Shown: piece by piece, positions 54,536 to 64,000 of the stretch
How positions within the stretch are numbered: position 1 is the first letter of the stretch
How the letters are laid out: each line of letters starts with the position of its first letter
From: Diadema setosum
Lineage: Eukaryota; Echinodermata; Echinoidea; Diadematoida; Diadematidae
Direction of reading: 5' to 3'
NCBI RefSeq assembly: GCF_964275005.1
Contig: NC_092696.1
Span: forward strand, 25,116,972 to 25,180,971
Length of the DNA stretch: 64,000 nt
Translations under genes and position numbers: made by a program
Notes under the pieces: generated by a model
What the model was told of the DNA's origin: nothing
The model's input: only the letters and a program-made list of their open reading frames with translations
Databases searched by the model: none

Positions 54536-55890
54536 TAGGATTAAACATAGAGATATATACAAAATTTTACACGGCGAAGAAACACATATAATACACTTAT
54601 CCGCACACACACTACGACGTACACATCAAAAGACGTTGCTCTTCCGTAATCACGCAATAACTCTGCTTCTAACAATGCCTAACCAGTTTAGCATTGCTTA
54701 CTATAATGACAGCGAAATGACATCGGTATCAATTATACTGTTTTCTGTAATTATTGTTTTACGCGATGCAATTATAGCTTAACTGTCTTTGCTGAATATT
54801 CTACAATGCGTACGTAGTCTGTTTCTCATTTGTTCACGTTCATTATGTCAGTATTGTTTGTTTATTACTTTCTAAAACAATATTTATCTCGTCTTTAATA
54901 GAACTTTATAGCCTTATTAGTTGTAAGTAAAGGAATACACTCAGTCGATATATGAGGAATGCCCATCTTACAATGCTATGCTTTATTACTTATATTATGC
55001 TATATGAGAAGTGCATTCACACCCATTCTATAACAGTACATTCGAAGAAATGAAAACTTAAATCAACATTTCAAATGTTGTCACTCCTCTGGCCTTTTGT
55101 AAATGTGGAATTAAACACTGAAAATATTTTACCATCCTGCTCGAGTATGTACGCCCATGATTTTTTATCATGGCTACTACTAAAACACTGATCAATTCAG
55201 TGCTTATTTACGTCGATGTAGGGCAATTTGTCAATCAGTTGCATTTCAATCTAGCTTTAAAAAAAACAACAACAACATTTTGAGTATTGGATTTAACATT
55301 TTATGTGTGAAATTCAACATTATCCAATGGAGTTACATCATTGAAAATGTTGGATTTACCATTTAATTCTTAAGAGTGTAGAAGTATTCATTAGAAACGC
55401 ATAGGTGCAAAAAAAAAAAAAATGTGGCCTATGTATATTCGAGATAACTCGTAGGTGGCAGCATCGTGTTTGAGCGAGGCGCGGGAGAAGGAAATACGTT
55501 CCAACGGGACATTACAATCATATAATCTTATTATCATATCTATTACTTTGTGAATGAAAGACAATATGGAGAATATTTAGACACATTTTAATTTTGCCCA
55601 GATTATATCTATTCACACTAGATCATTCATTTTGTTGAAATATACTGTGTTGTTATGAAGCAGTAATAGTGGCTTTCAGCATTGTTCAGATTATATTTTC
55701 TCTTTGAATCTGATGAAAATATATCAAGCATTGCTTGTAGGGTGTATAGCTTCCCAGATGCTGAATTGAGATGAATTCTTACATGAAATTTACAATTGAA
55801 AGGAATGACGGATTATGAAGTAGGGAAATGCAAACGTCGAAGAATATAAAGAAAAGAAAAGAAAAGAAGAAAAGAAATAGAGAAATAGAT
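54533..55890. other. No gene seen
   Basis: AT-rich. 55285-55365 has related words (TTGGATTTAACATTTT, AATGTTGGATTTACCATTT) suggestive of a repeat fragment. A-run at 55411-55422. AAAAG words at 55850-55878. Confidence 0.45.
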
Positions 55891-55986
55891 ATCTGCTACA
55901 CAAGACTACAGGCGAGTTGCTTGATCACCCGATCGAGAATCTGCTACACAAGACTACAAGCGAGTTGCTTGATCACCCGATCGAGA
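55891..55986. repeat. Tandem duplication, 48-bp unit
   Basis: ATCTGCTACACAAGACTACA(G/A)GCGAGTTGC... at 55891 and 55939, with one difference in 48 bases. Confidence 0.95.
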
Positions 55987-57859
55987 TACTAAGTACTTTT
56001 TTTCTTTAGGTCATTTTCGAGCCCCAAACACCTCCCTGCAAACACCAAACAAATGACAAAAATAACGAGCGATCACGCGCCACGGTCTCATCAATAGCGG
56101 CTACCAACCTGAGCTCGTACACATATTGGCTGCTCTGTAAAAGGCCTATAGGGCCCCATGCTCAAAATATATTGCTGTTTTGATTTCATACGTTGAAGTG
56201 TCGTTATGCATGCCTTTGACAGGTTCAAAAGTATATGTAGTTGTGTTTTTTATTGGCACTCATCATATTCAATGTTTTTATATTACCCACTTTACAATGC
56301 CTGTTGAATCTGTCTCGTTTGGTAGATATTAACTTTACACAGCCCGGTCACTGTATAGTGCTTCGCGTGGCGTCTGGTCGGGCTATAGGTAGATAATATG
56401 AAAAGCAACCGTGTTTGCTTTTGTGCTCACTTCTCGTTACTCGTAAAACCGAAACCCAATGTTCTATTTGTTTTCATCGTCAATCATAATGCGATTTTTT
56501 TTTCAAAGGCTCAAGCATTTCAAGGTGATTGCTGTTATTGAATATACTCGATTTACAAAAGTATTGGTTTCCTTATTGCTTCGGAGATGAGGATGAAGAA
56601 TATTTTTAGCATTCTATTATTTTATTCCTCTCATCTGGCTGACGTATGAGGCGCTGTTCATATCTTCGAAAGGTTACCAGAGAAAGAAGCTGTAATTTTT
56701 CAATTCTTTGTGTGTCCTCTGTATGGCTTCAGACATAACGCGTAAGAGCTTACCCACGCCTTAGGCAAAGTCTGTTCTGTACACAATTATCGTCTGCGAA
56801 GTATCCGTTTCGGTTAATACCCTGGTAAATGAATCAACTTGTCACTCGCTTTCCGCTGGTCCCCTGTGTATACTTCCTGCCATAAATCACACTTCCTCCA
56901 GCGAAAACCTGAGAGATGAGAGGACAACAAAATACATCAATAAATCAACTAAGCGCAAACTTCATAGTGAGCTCTTGCCTCTACTCTTACAGTGTTGACG
57001 ATTATATATCCGCTTTCTCAAAATTCCATAACTTGGTAACACAATGCTATCAGAGTTTAAAGGAAGTACACCTGCTTTATGTAATCCCTATCAATACGAC
57101 GAGGTTTGTTGGATAAATAATTACTTAGTATATCTGTGTATATACAATTACAAACGCTCGATGATCATGGTGCGCATGATGTGCTAAAATGTTAACAGAA
57201 GTAATGTTTTGTGCTAGTGTTCCTGTGCGCACACTTGATACTATAGTAGTTAATTAATAAACAAAAGAGAGGAGGAATAAAACAAAGAGAAGAATGTGAG
57301 AAGAGACAGGGTAAGACCAAATAACAATGAATAATGACAGGAATGAAACATTTAAAAACAAACACCACTCATTGTATTGACACAATCCGGTGGCCATGTC
57401 CTTGCATCAAAAATATGACTATTGATCAAGGCGCTTATACCACTGCCATTACATCTTGACTCTGTAATCAATGCGTATTTAATGATATGCATTTAAGAAT
57501 GACACCTTGTTCTCTCTTCTGAGAATGTGAAACACTCTCCAGTGTGAACATAGCACTCCACCATGTTATGATCTCATGAAACAAATAATGACCATGATAA
57601 GATTTTAGTTTGATCATCGGACTTCTCTGTCAGAATTTGCTAATGTGTCCGCATCATACACGGCGTAACTTAATTTTAGTCCTTTCCAAAGTGGGGTATA
57701 CCGATAATATTTGTTCATGTTCTCACTTACATACAGTAGGCCTATTCGCTTATCACGTCATGAATGAATGAAGGATAAAGCGAATCGACTTTTTTGGAAC
57801 AGCCTTGATATGGTTATCAGGCTACTTTTAGTTACATGATTGGGCTGGCGGGGAAAATA
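55987..57859. other. No gene supported
   Basis: AT-rich; the 66-codon frame at 56916-57116 has no domain. Confidence 0.45.
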
Positions 57860-57920
57860 ATAAGTAGGGCGCGCCGCATGCGCACTTCTCAATTATGCAC
57901 GAGTTTTGGCGCGAAACGTC
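57860..57920. promoter_or_regulatory. Candidate regulatory patch: E2F-type site and NRF-1-like site
   Basis: TTTGGCGCGAAA (57905-57916) fits the E2F consensus TTTSSCGC on both strands. GCCGCATGCGCA (57873-57884) matches 10 of 12 positions of the NRF-1 palindrome. The surrounding 60 bases are CpG-rich within an AT-rich area. No downstream gene is recognised, so promoter function is inference. Confidence 0.3.
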
Positions 57921-58675
57921 TCCAAGCAATAATTTCCAGTCTGCAGGCTTTTACATTATCAAGTTCTTGCTTGCCCAGATCGGCTGGTATGGAAAGCGCA
58001 GGCTCATATAACGCCTTACTGAGTTACGTTTACTGTTTTCTCACCTCCAGCATTTGATGCGGAGATAGACGGAACGATTAAAGGATCGCTTCGCTCATCT
58101 TCAGGACTGAAAAGAAAAATCGACATCTTATTAGATTTACGTACTGTGTACATAGAAAACGCCAACCAAACTTGGAGTATTATTGAGATCTTGTGCGAAC
58201 GACATTTAGACCACTGAGCAATGATGGGTATAATATTCATCGAATTTTAACCCAAGTCCAGAGTGCGTATCATATACAACACTAGAGGCATTTGTTGGAC
58301 AAAATAACAAACAGACAAACAAACAAACAAAAACCCGAACAGCTTTCAATTTTCTCCAGTACGCACGTGCTACATGTATGCAGTCAAAATAACATAGTTA
58401 TTTATAGTTTATTATTATAGTTGTTACAATCTTCAATACATATTCAGTAACAACATTAAGGGAACACAGTCATCATACCGTGCTACTATATGCATAATTA
58501 TATCATAAGGCCACGTAGCCTCAAAACAACTTTATTTCTACAGTAGATGTGTTCCGTCTAAAATAATGCTGCCCGTTATGTATGCTCGGATTAACCCCTT
58601 AATGGGTTAACTTACAGCCTAGGGTGATACATGCAGCAATGATATGAACGAAGCAAAGAAATACGCACATCTTTC
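57921..58675. other. No gene; one small palindrome
   Basis: TTAACCCCTTAATGGGTTAA at 58591-58610 is palindromic in 18 of 20 positions and looks like two TTAACCC transposon ends head to head. CAAACAAACAAAC at 58315-58330. Confidence 0.4.
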
Positions 58676-58712
58676 ACACACACGCACAGACACATACACA
58701 CTCACGCACACA
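58676..58712. repeat. (CA)n-rich microsatellite
   Basis: CACACACGCACAGACACATA then CACACTCACGCACACAC. Confidence 0.85.
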
Positions 58713-59194
58713 CAGGCATGATTATGTTATGGCTCACATTATGGAGCATTAATGTTTAGCCGTTTAACTTGGCTCTTGAGTGTCAGGAAAAAGAAAGAAT
58801 CCACTGAAAACAAAATGTCTTATGATACCCTTTGAATCCCCTCGATTATGACGTATGAATGTTACTTGGCGTTCCTTTTATATAAGCTTAAAAAATATTA
58901 GAATATTTAGTATAATGAAAGAAAGCACTCCGACTTGGAGAGGTATTTCACTGATTGAAAGACGTTCCAGCATCATCCAAATAAACGAGGGGCGAAAGAC
59001 AGTAACATGTTCTGTAGTCAAAGAGGAATTTTATGCCCAAAGAGAGTGTTGAGAGTGTGAGTAAATCACATTAATGAGATCTATACGGCGTCAGCAGCTA
59101 TCAATATACACCTGTCATGGGTAATGTATGAAGATGTGAGTGATGAGAGAGAGAAAAAAAGAAAGGGGGAGAATAGAGATAGGAGTAGAGTAAG
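58713..59194. other. No gene supported
   Basis: The 65-codon frame 58855-59052 has no recognised domain. Confidence 0.4.
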
Positions 59195-59229
59195 AGAGAG
59201 AGAGAGAGAGAGAAGGGGGGGGGGGGGGG
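59195..59229. repeat. (GA)n then 15 G
   Basis: GAGAGAGAGAGAGAGAGA, AGAA, then G 59215-59229. Confidence 0.95.
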
Positions 59230-59936
59230 CGGAGTGGGATAAGCTGAAAACTCCCGAATGCACTTTTAGTGCTGGGGAACAGTGACCTCTGAGGGACAAG
59301 CGTGTGAGAGACAGCCCACGTTATTTAGAGCTGATTAGTATTTAATAGCAGCAGTTTATCATTATCATCTTCGGTGGCTTGTTGCATACTGTCGAGCTCT
59401 ACCATGTGCACAACCGGTAGATGCTAACAGCGTGAATGCATCTCTTTCTCTTTATGTAAATTCATACAGTACGTCCTCGTTGTTTGTAAGATCTTAGAAT
59501 ATCTTGCGGTAAAGTTATGCTTACGAGGAACCCATCCAAATATCAGCATTAACGCTATAAGTTAAAAATCGAAGATGTAATATGAGAGAGTGTTTGGTTA
59601 TCATTTTAGTAGATTGGGGTGTGGTACATGTATAATTATACCTGTATGTATAGTGTTAGTTTGTTTTTTAATTACTTTACCCTTGGTATTAAGCTTAAGT
59701 GACCATTTCGTTTGCAACGGCTCTGAACTTGAAGATAATGCAGATCCATTTTAAATTAAAAGTAAACAATTCAACGTCACGCACATAGATCGATACACAC
59801 ATGTTACTGACTTCCTGCAGTTCGACCGAGGAAGTACTGAGCGAGCGTAGCTCCTTGGTTCGGCCCAGGTGACTGGTTAGTCTAGTAATGGTCTCGACCA
59901 TGTACATCATGCCATACGGCTAGAAGAGTCAGGGAA
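59230..59936. other. No gene seen
   Basis: No supported frame or repeat. Confidence 0.4.
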
Positions 59937-60085
59937 TGATGGTGAAGAAGAAAATGATGATAGGAAAAGGAAGAAGACCAGAAAATAGTACTAATAGAAG
60001 AGGAAGAAGAAGATAAAGAAGAAAAATGCGAAGAAGTAGGCGAAGAAGGATGAAGAGAATTAAGAAGAACAAGGAGGACAGTGTC
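59937..60085. repeat. GAA-rich purine tract
   Basis: Imperfect AAG/GAA units over about 150 bases with few pyrimidines. Confidence 0.8.
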
Positions 60086-60338
60086 ATGTCATGAAGTTGC
60101 TGGTAATGCGCAGAATGATTAATGCCAACTTCCGACCCTCCTCATGATAACTCAAGTTCGAAATGAAGAGTCTATGTCAACAGTTGTAGGTCGCACCTTC
60201 CACTGAGCGACCCACCGTCTGTATATATGTTTAACTTTGCCCGAGACTGCCCCTGTCTGTCAACTTTTCAATCTAACATCCTCCATGCTCTCCATGACCG
60301 TGCACACCTCAGACTTCAGAACCTTAGAACTACCCGTA

Positions 60339-60395
60339 CGAAAAGGGACAATATTTCCGAAAAGGGACAATCTTTACGAAAAGGGACAATCTTTT
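60339..60395. repeat. Three tandem 19-bp units
   Basis: CGAAAAGGGACAATCTTT-type unit starting at 60339, 60358 and 60377, almost identical. Confidence 0.9.
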
Positions 60396-61105
60396 CTTCC
60401 CACGAGGATTCCGAGTCTTGTTTTGCTCCACCCTTCACCTCTACGGCGTAGCTTTCCCCTTCCCTCCATTTCTGATCCCCACGCTCGGCGGTAAATCCCT
60501 CATTTCTCCTTTGTCTCCCATTTTGAGCTCTCCAGCTACAACAATCCATCTTTCTGGAGTTTGATCATGGAGCCTAGCTCCATGGTTAGATGTAGGGATT
60601 TACAGTTTCCTGGATTGGCTTACACAGCTGTGTAGTAGGAAGCTTGGGATCTAAACGATTTGTTAAAATACGAAGGTTCTCTGGCGTTGCCTTTGGCCTA
60701 TTGCAATCAATAATACAATGCCAATGACGATAATCTTCATAGATATGATCGTACTACCAGTCATTACTATAAGTTATATCAACACCAGTGTATATATTTG
60801 TCATCATCATCGTTATCATTCTTAGATTTGAAAGATGCTAGTAACTATATTAGCATCATTTAATAATTATTGCTCATCACAATTCTCATCCATCTTTTAT
60901 AGCTACTGCTATTTTTTATCATTTGCATTCATACCAGGAATTTTACTGAAATTATTCTATCAGCATTTGTCATTGTTTTTATGGAGCAATGACGGGCTTA
61001 TGGAATAAGTGGTAGAAATTAGTATCATGATGAAAGTGTCGTTAACATCATTATCATCATCACTGTCATCATTATTTTGGCCAAATGAAAGCCGAGGTAA
61101 AAATA
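60396..61105. other. No gene; palindrome at 60566-60584
   Basis: CATGGAGC-CTA-GCTCCATG has perfect 8-base arms; same family as 62328-62343 and the half copy at 34944. ATCATC-type words at 60800-60830 and 61045-61072. Confidence 0.5.
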
Positions 61106-61137
61106 CCCCCCCCCCCCCCCACACACACACACACACA
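61106..61137. repeat. Poly-C (15) then (AC)n
   Basis: C 61106-61120 followed by ACACACACACACACAC. Confidence 0.95.
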
Positions 61138-61696
61138 AAAAAAATGGGACTGGTTTCAGAATTCCCATTCAAACTGGATGACCTATGACACGGAGAGCAT
61201 TACAACAATCAATCCCCTGCGCTTTAAGGTAGGATAATCAAGCACTTGTAGGTCTCCATAGTAACGGGAATGCATCCTCCTAATGGCAGAGAGTTTCCTG
61301 CCAACCTTGTCCCACAGGGAGCTGACTTAAGAAGTAGATGGAGGACGCCGCCACGAGTGTCTCTGTCAAGATACAGCCCCCGGAGCTCATGCCGTCGCTC
61401 TCCCCCAGTGCCTGTTATCCCTTCCTCCTTTTATGTCAAGCTTGACATGCAAGGAGAGACGGAGGACCCCTTCATGATTATTCCCAGAAGTTTTGAGGGG
61501 GATTACTCTGACAGGGCCGTAGAGCCGTGCTTGCCTCTCAGTTCTACAGCAGGCGCCAAAGTCGCTATCATGTTAAAAGCTCGCTGGAGGACAAGCGATA
61601 ATAAGACGGGGAAGTTTTGATGACGCTCACCGCTGGAGAATAGGAGCTGATAAGGAAAGGAAGTTTTGATGATGTCTGTCACTAACGCCCCCTCCC
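61138..61696. other. GC-balanced patch with 116-codon frame, unrecognised
   Basis: 61270-61620 is open on the plus strand and richer in GC than its surroundings; the frame contains RSRWRTPPRVSLSRYSPRSS and later FYVKLDMQGETEDPFMIIPR. No domain or homolog comes to mind, and no splice sites were decisive. It could be an unrecognised exon or chance. Confidence 0.2.
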
Positions 61697-61697
61697 C

Positions 61698-61745
<48 letters not shown>
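61697..61745. repeat. (AC)n microsatellite
   Basis: About 22 AC units without interruption. Confidence 0.95.
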
Positions 61746-61747
<2 letters not shown>

Positions 61748-62779
61748 AAACAACAACAGCAAAAACGAAAAACGTACTCGTGAGATACTAGAGTAGACGG
61801 CCGTCATTGTGTATGAAAGGCTTAGTCCCGTTTGTTGAGACAATTATTTTAGGCAGGAATAAATTTGATAAAAAGTCAAACAGAGGCAAACCAACGAGAA
61901 TACCCCCCTGAAAACAATGATATTTAGTGACTGGCCTGTGATGAAGTGAACATGGGGATTAATCGATGTAATGTTACTTCATTCACTTCTTATAACGATA
62001 TATAATACTCACCTTACCAGATAATAACTTCGGTGTATTTCCCAGAGAAACTGGTTTTGCCAAAGTGTCGAAAATGGTGACAGTAGGATCCATAATTGAT
62101 TGCGTAGAAGCAAACCAATTTGTTTCTTGGTGCAGTACGTTTCCTGGCGCACGGACCAATGACGTCCGGCCAACGTGACCTGTACTTCCGTTGAGGTCAT
62201 GTAAATAATATTGAATGATTGACGTAATCGCAAAGCCCAATGTAACTCTAAGCCAATCAAACTGGATCTTATTATTATCGTCTACCTACACAAAATTTGT
62301 GGTAAAATGTACACTTTTACCGCAACCATGGAGCTAGCTCCATCTTGCAACAAAATGTCCATGTTGCTGAAAAAGTGAATCATAAGTGTTCATTCTAGGT
62401 AGAAAGTCTGTCGTAAGGATGACATATCTACGGAATAAAATAGGTACTTCCATCTCTGTTTCTCTCCCGCCCCTCTCTCCTTTACTTTTGCTCCTTATTC
62501 ATTCGATTTTCTACTGTCTATATTTTACTTCTTAGCCATTTGTGACGGCATATTGAATTAACATTTCACATAAGGGTATCTGTCATCTGTCCCATTCAAT
62601 AATTCTTTCCGTCTCGTATTTCAGTTTCCCCCTCTTTTTTCCCCTGTTGTGCTCATATTCTATATCTTTCACTTTGCATCTTTGCTCCCCCCTCTCTCCC
62701 TTCACCTGTCTGCCTTTGATTTAGTTTTTATTTCTCTCTTTCCTCCCGGCAAATTTTGACAGAGTGCTATCGTAAGTTG
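61746..62779. other. No gene; palindrome at 62328-62343
   Basis: ATGGAGCTAGCTCCAT is a perfect 16-base palindrome. C/T-rich stretches at 62455-62490 and 62620-62710. No supported frame. Confidence 0.5.
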
Positions 62780-63140
62780 AGCCGACGCGCGAACGGACTC
62801 GAAGTCATTTGCAAACCGGATGGTATATGGAGGCGGATTTTGCCGATAGCGCACTTTCACCCAGAAAAAATATGTCTTAGCACTAGAAATTCTCGCGTCG
62901 CACGTCCCTCGCGGCGCGATTGACCGACTTAATTCGTAATCGATCCTTTGTGTCTAACCTTATAGGTCGATCAGCGGCAGTCGCATTTGAAAGATGCGAT
63001 TCGAGAGGGTGTGATAAAGCAGATCGATTATGGGCGGATTTGAAAGTGATACTCATATAGGGCTTTGTTATTCCCTCTCCTTCATCTTCGTGTGTGCGTT
63101 GTGTGCGTGCAGGCGTTAGTGTGGGCGTGTGCGTGCGTAA
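62780..63140. other. CpG-richer patch of unknown role
   Basis: GCCGACGCGCGAACGGACTC, TCGCGTCGCACGTCCCTCGC and AATCGATCC-type sequence give a local CpG excess. It includes GGGTGTGATAAAGCAG (GATA-type site). The antisense 87-codon frame (62883-63146) has no recognised domain. It might be an enhancer, promoter or unrecognised exon. Confidence 0.3.
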
Positions 63141-63398
63141 GGTCACGTCCTGGTCCGTGGGGAATCTTATATGGTGTGGTCGTATTAGTAGGCGTATAAT
63201 GTTTACTACAATTATAGTTAATGGATGATTACAAAATGTATTCTAATGTTAATGTTGTGATACAACTATGAGACAAAGAAAGGGCGTCTCCTCACCTTGG
63301 GTATATCAATAGTGGTGTTTTAATATTCTAAAAAAACAGAGACCGTATTCTTTTTTTTTAAGATTATCAAATTGAAGACAACAAAAACAACAAAAACA
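63141..63398. other. No feature seen
   Basis: AT-rich, with a T-run at 63351-63360. Confidence 0.4.
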
Positions 63399-63462
63399 AG
63401 AAGAAGAAGAAGAAGAAGAAGAAGAAGAAGAAGAAGAAGAACAACAACAACAACAACAACAA
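63399..63462. repeat. (GAA)n then (CAA)n
   Basis: About 14 GAA units to 63440, then seven CAA units. Confidence 0.95.
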
Positions 63463-63865
63463 TTAAAAACCAGCCACAGTGGTACACTGCCGTATGGTAA
63501 CGGGCCAAGAGACAGCTACAATATAAAATCGATACAATACTAACTCCAGGTTTCGTCTTCTTTGTAAGCCTCTGAGCTCCAAAGGATACAGAACGTTTTA
63601 ACAGCTTTCATTCCAGGTCAGGATTTTTGTTCTTGTTGTTCAGCTCATGATGGAGCAGTTGGAAGATGCTCAGGTTCTTCTCTCCACGTTAACCAGAGCA
63701 GAACGAATGGTTGTCTAGACTCCGTCACTGGTCGTTGTATTGAATTTAGGTCTTCATGCACAGAGACATCCTCGCGGTGCCGTGTGTCATGATTACTGAA
63801 ATCGACAGAGGAGACTGTAGATCAGTCTGCGCCAGTGACTAGTATTTGAACTCCAAATACAACTA
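63463..63865. other. No feature seen
   Basis: No supported frame or repeat. Confidence 0.4.
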
Positions 63866-63990
63866 CCACGAAAATAACAACAACAACGACGACGACGACG
63901 ACAACAACAACAACAACTACTACTACTTCTACAACTACAACTACAACTACTACTCCTTTTTATACTACTACTACCACTACTCGTACTACA
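63866..63990. repeat. Compound trinucleotide array (AAC/GAC/ACT)
   Basis: AACAACAACAACGACGACG, then ACAACAAC, then ACTACTACT-type units with interruptions, close to the window end. Confidence 0.9.
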
Positions 63991-64000
63991 ACAACTGATA

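Noticed and set aside
61270..61620. 116-codon frame as a possible exon
   Set aside because: GC content is suggestive but I recognise no domain and no decisive splice sites. It is kept only as an unassigned patch.
1..64000. CRISPR arrays, bacterial operons, ribosomal RNA genes
   Set aside because: No regularly spaced identical repeats with unique spacers, no compact gene runs and no rRNA-like conserved words. The window is plainly eukaryotic.

Overview
This window reads as non-coding or intergenic/intronic DNA from a marine deuterostome invertebrate, most likely an echinoderm (sea urchin or sea star type). The grounds are an AT-rich background, very frequent microsatellites, poly-G and poly-C runs, many inverted-repeat miniature transposons, tRNA-derived SINE-like sequences and the recurrent AGGCCTA motif. 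The organism call is inference from repeat style, not from a diagnostic gene. I found no complete host protein gene. The only host-like coding candidate is a 78-base putative first exon at 16686-16763 with a tetraspanin-like start and a good splice donor. Almost every ATG-initiated reading frame in the window is a by-product of repeats or chance.

Region 1-6.8 kb is transposon-dominated. A decayed Penelope-like retroelement (reverse transcriptase plus GIY-YIG endonuclease, minus strand, 1050-2960) lies beside a 2.67-kb non-autonomous hAT element (3149-5814) with an 8-bp target duplication, whose whole interior is a tandem array of about eleven monomers. A 366-bp element with 21-bp perfect terminal inverted repeats follows at 6394-6759. 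Region 9-15 kb holds a pogo-like miniature element, a 325-bp GATA array, a 566-bp element with TTAA ends, a CACTGTG-rich miniature element, a TATC array and a SINE-like remnant. Region 16-20.5 kb has the possible tetraspanin exon and a 1.3-kb repeat loaded with AGGTCA half-sites. Region 21-24.5 kb contains two G-rich degenerate minisatellites.

Region 25-36 kb is mostly featureless AT-rich sequence. Region 36-42 kb has small palindromes, a 20-bp minisatellite and copies of a dispersed family with an ATTTC-type tail. Region 43-45.2 kb holds two related segments separated by an 817-bp fold-back transposon, one of them also carrying a TTAA-type insert. Region 48-52.9 kb has a tRNA-derived SINE, a stem-clamped G-quadruplex motif, a tRNA-Thr-like hairpin element and the second copy of a dispersed repeat with telomere-like TTAGGG. 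Region 53-64 kb is simple repeats, short tandem duplications, small palindromes and a few CpG-richer patches.

The sequence shows no gene network. What interacts here is mobile and repetitive DNA: nested insertions, and repeats that spread binding-site-like motifs (AGGTCA direct repeats, GATA, palindromes). All family names rest on visible motifs, terminal repeats and target duplications; no database search was possible.
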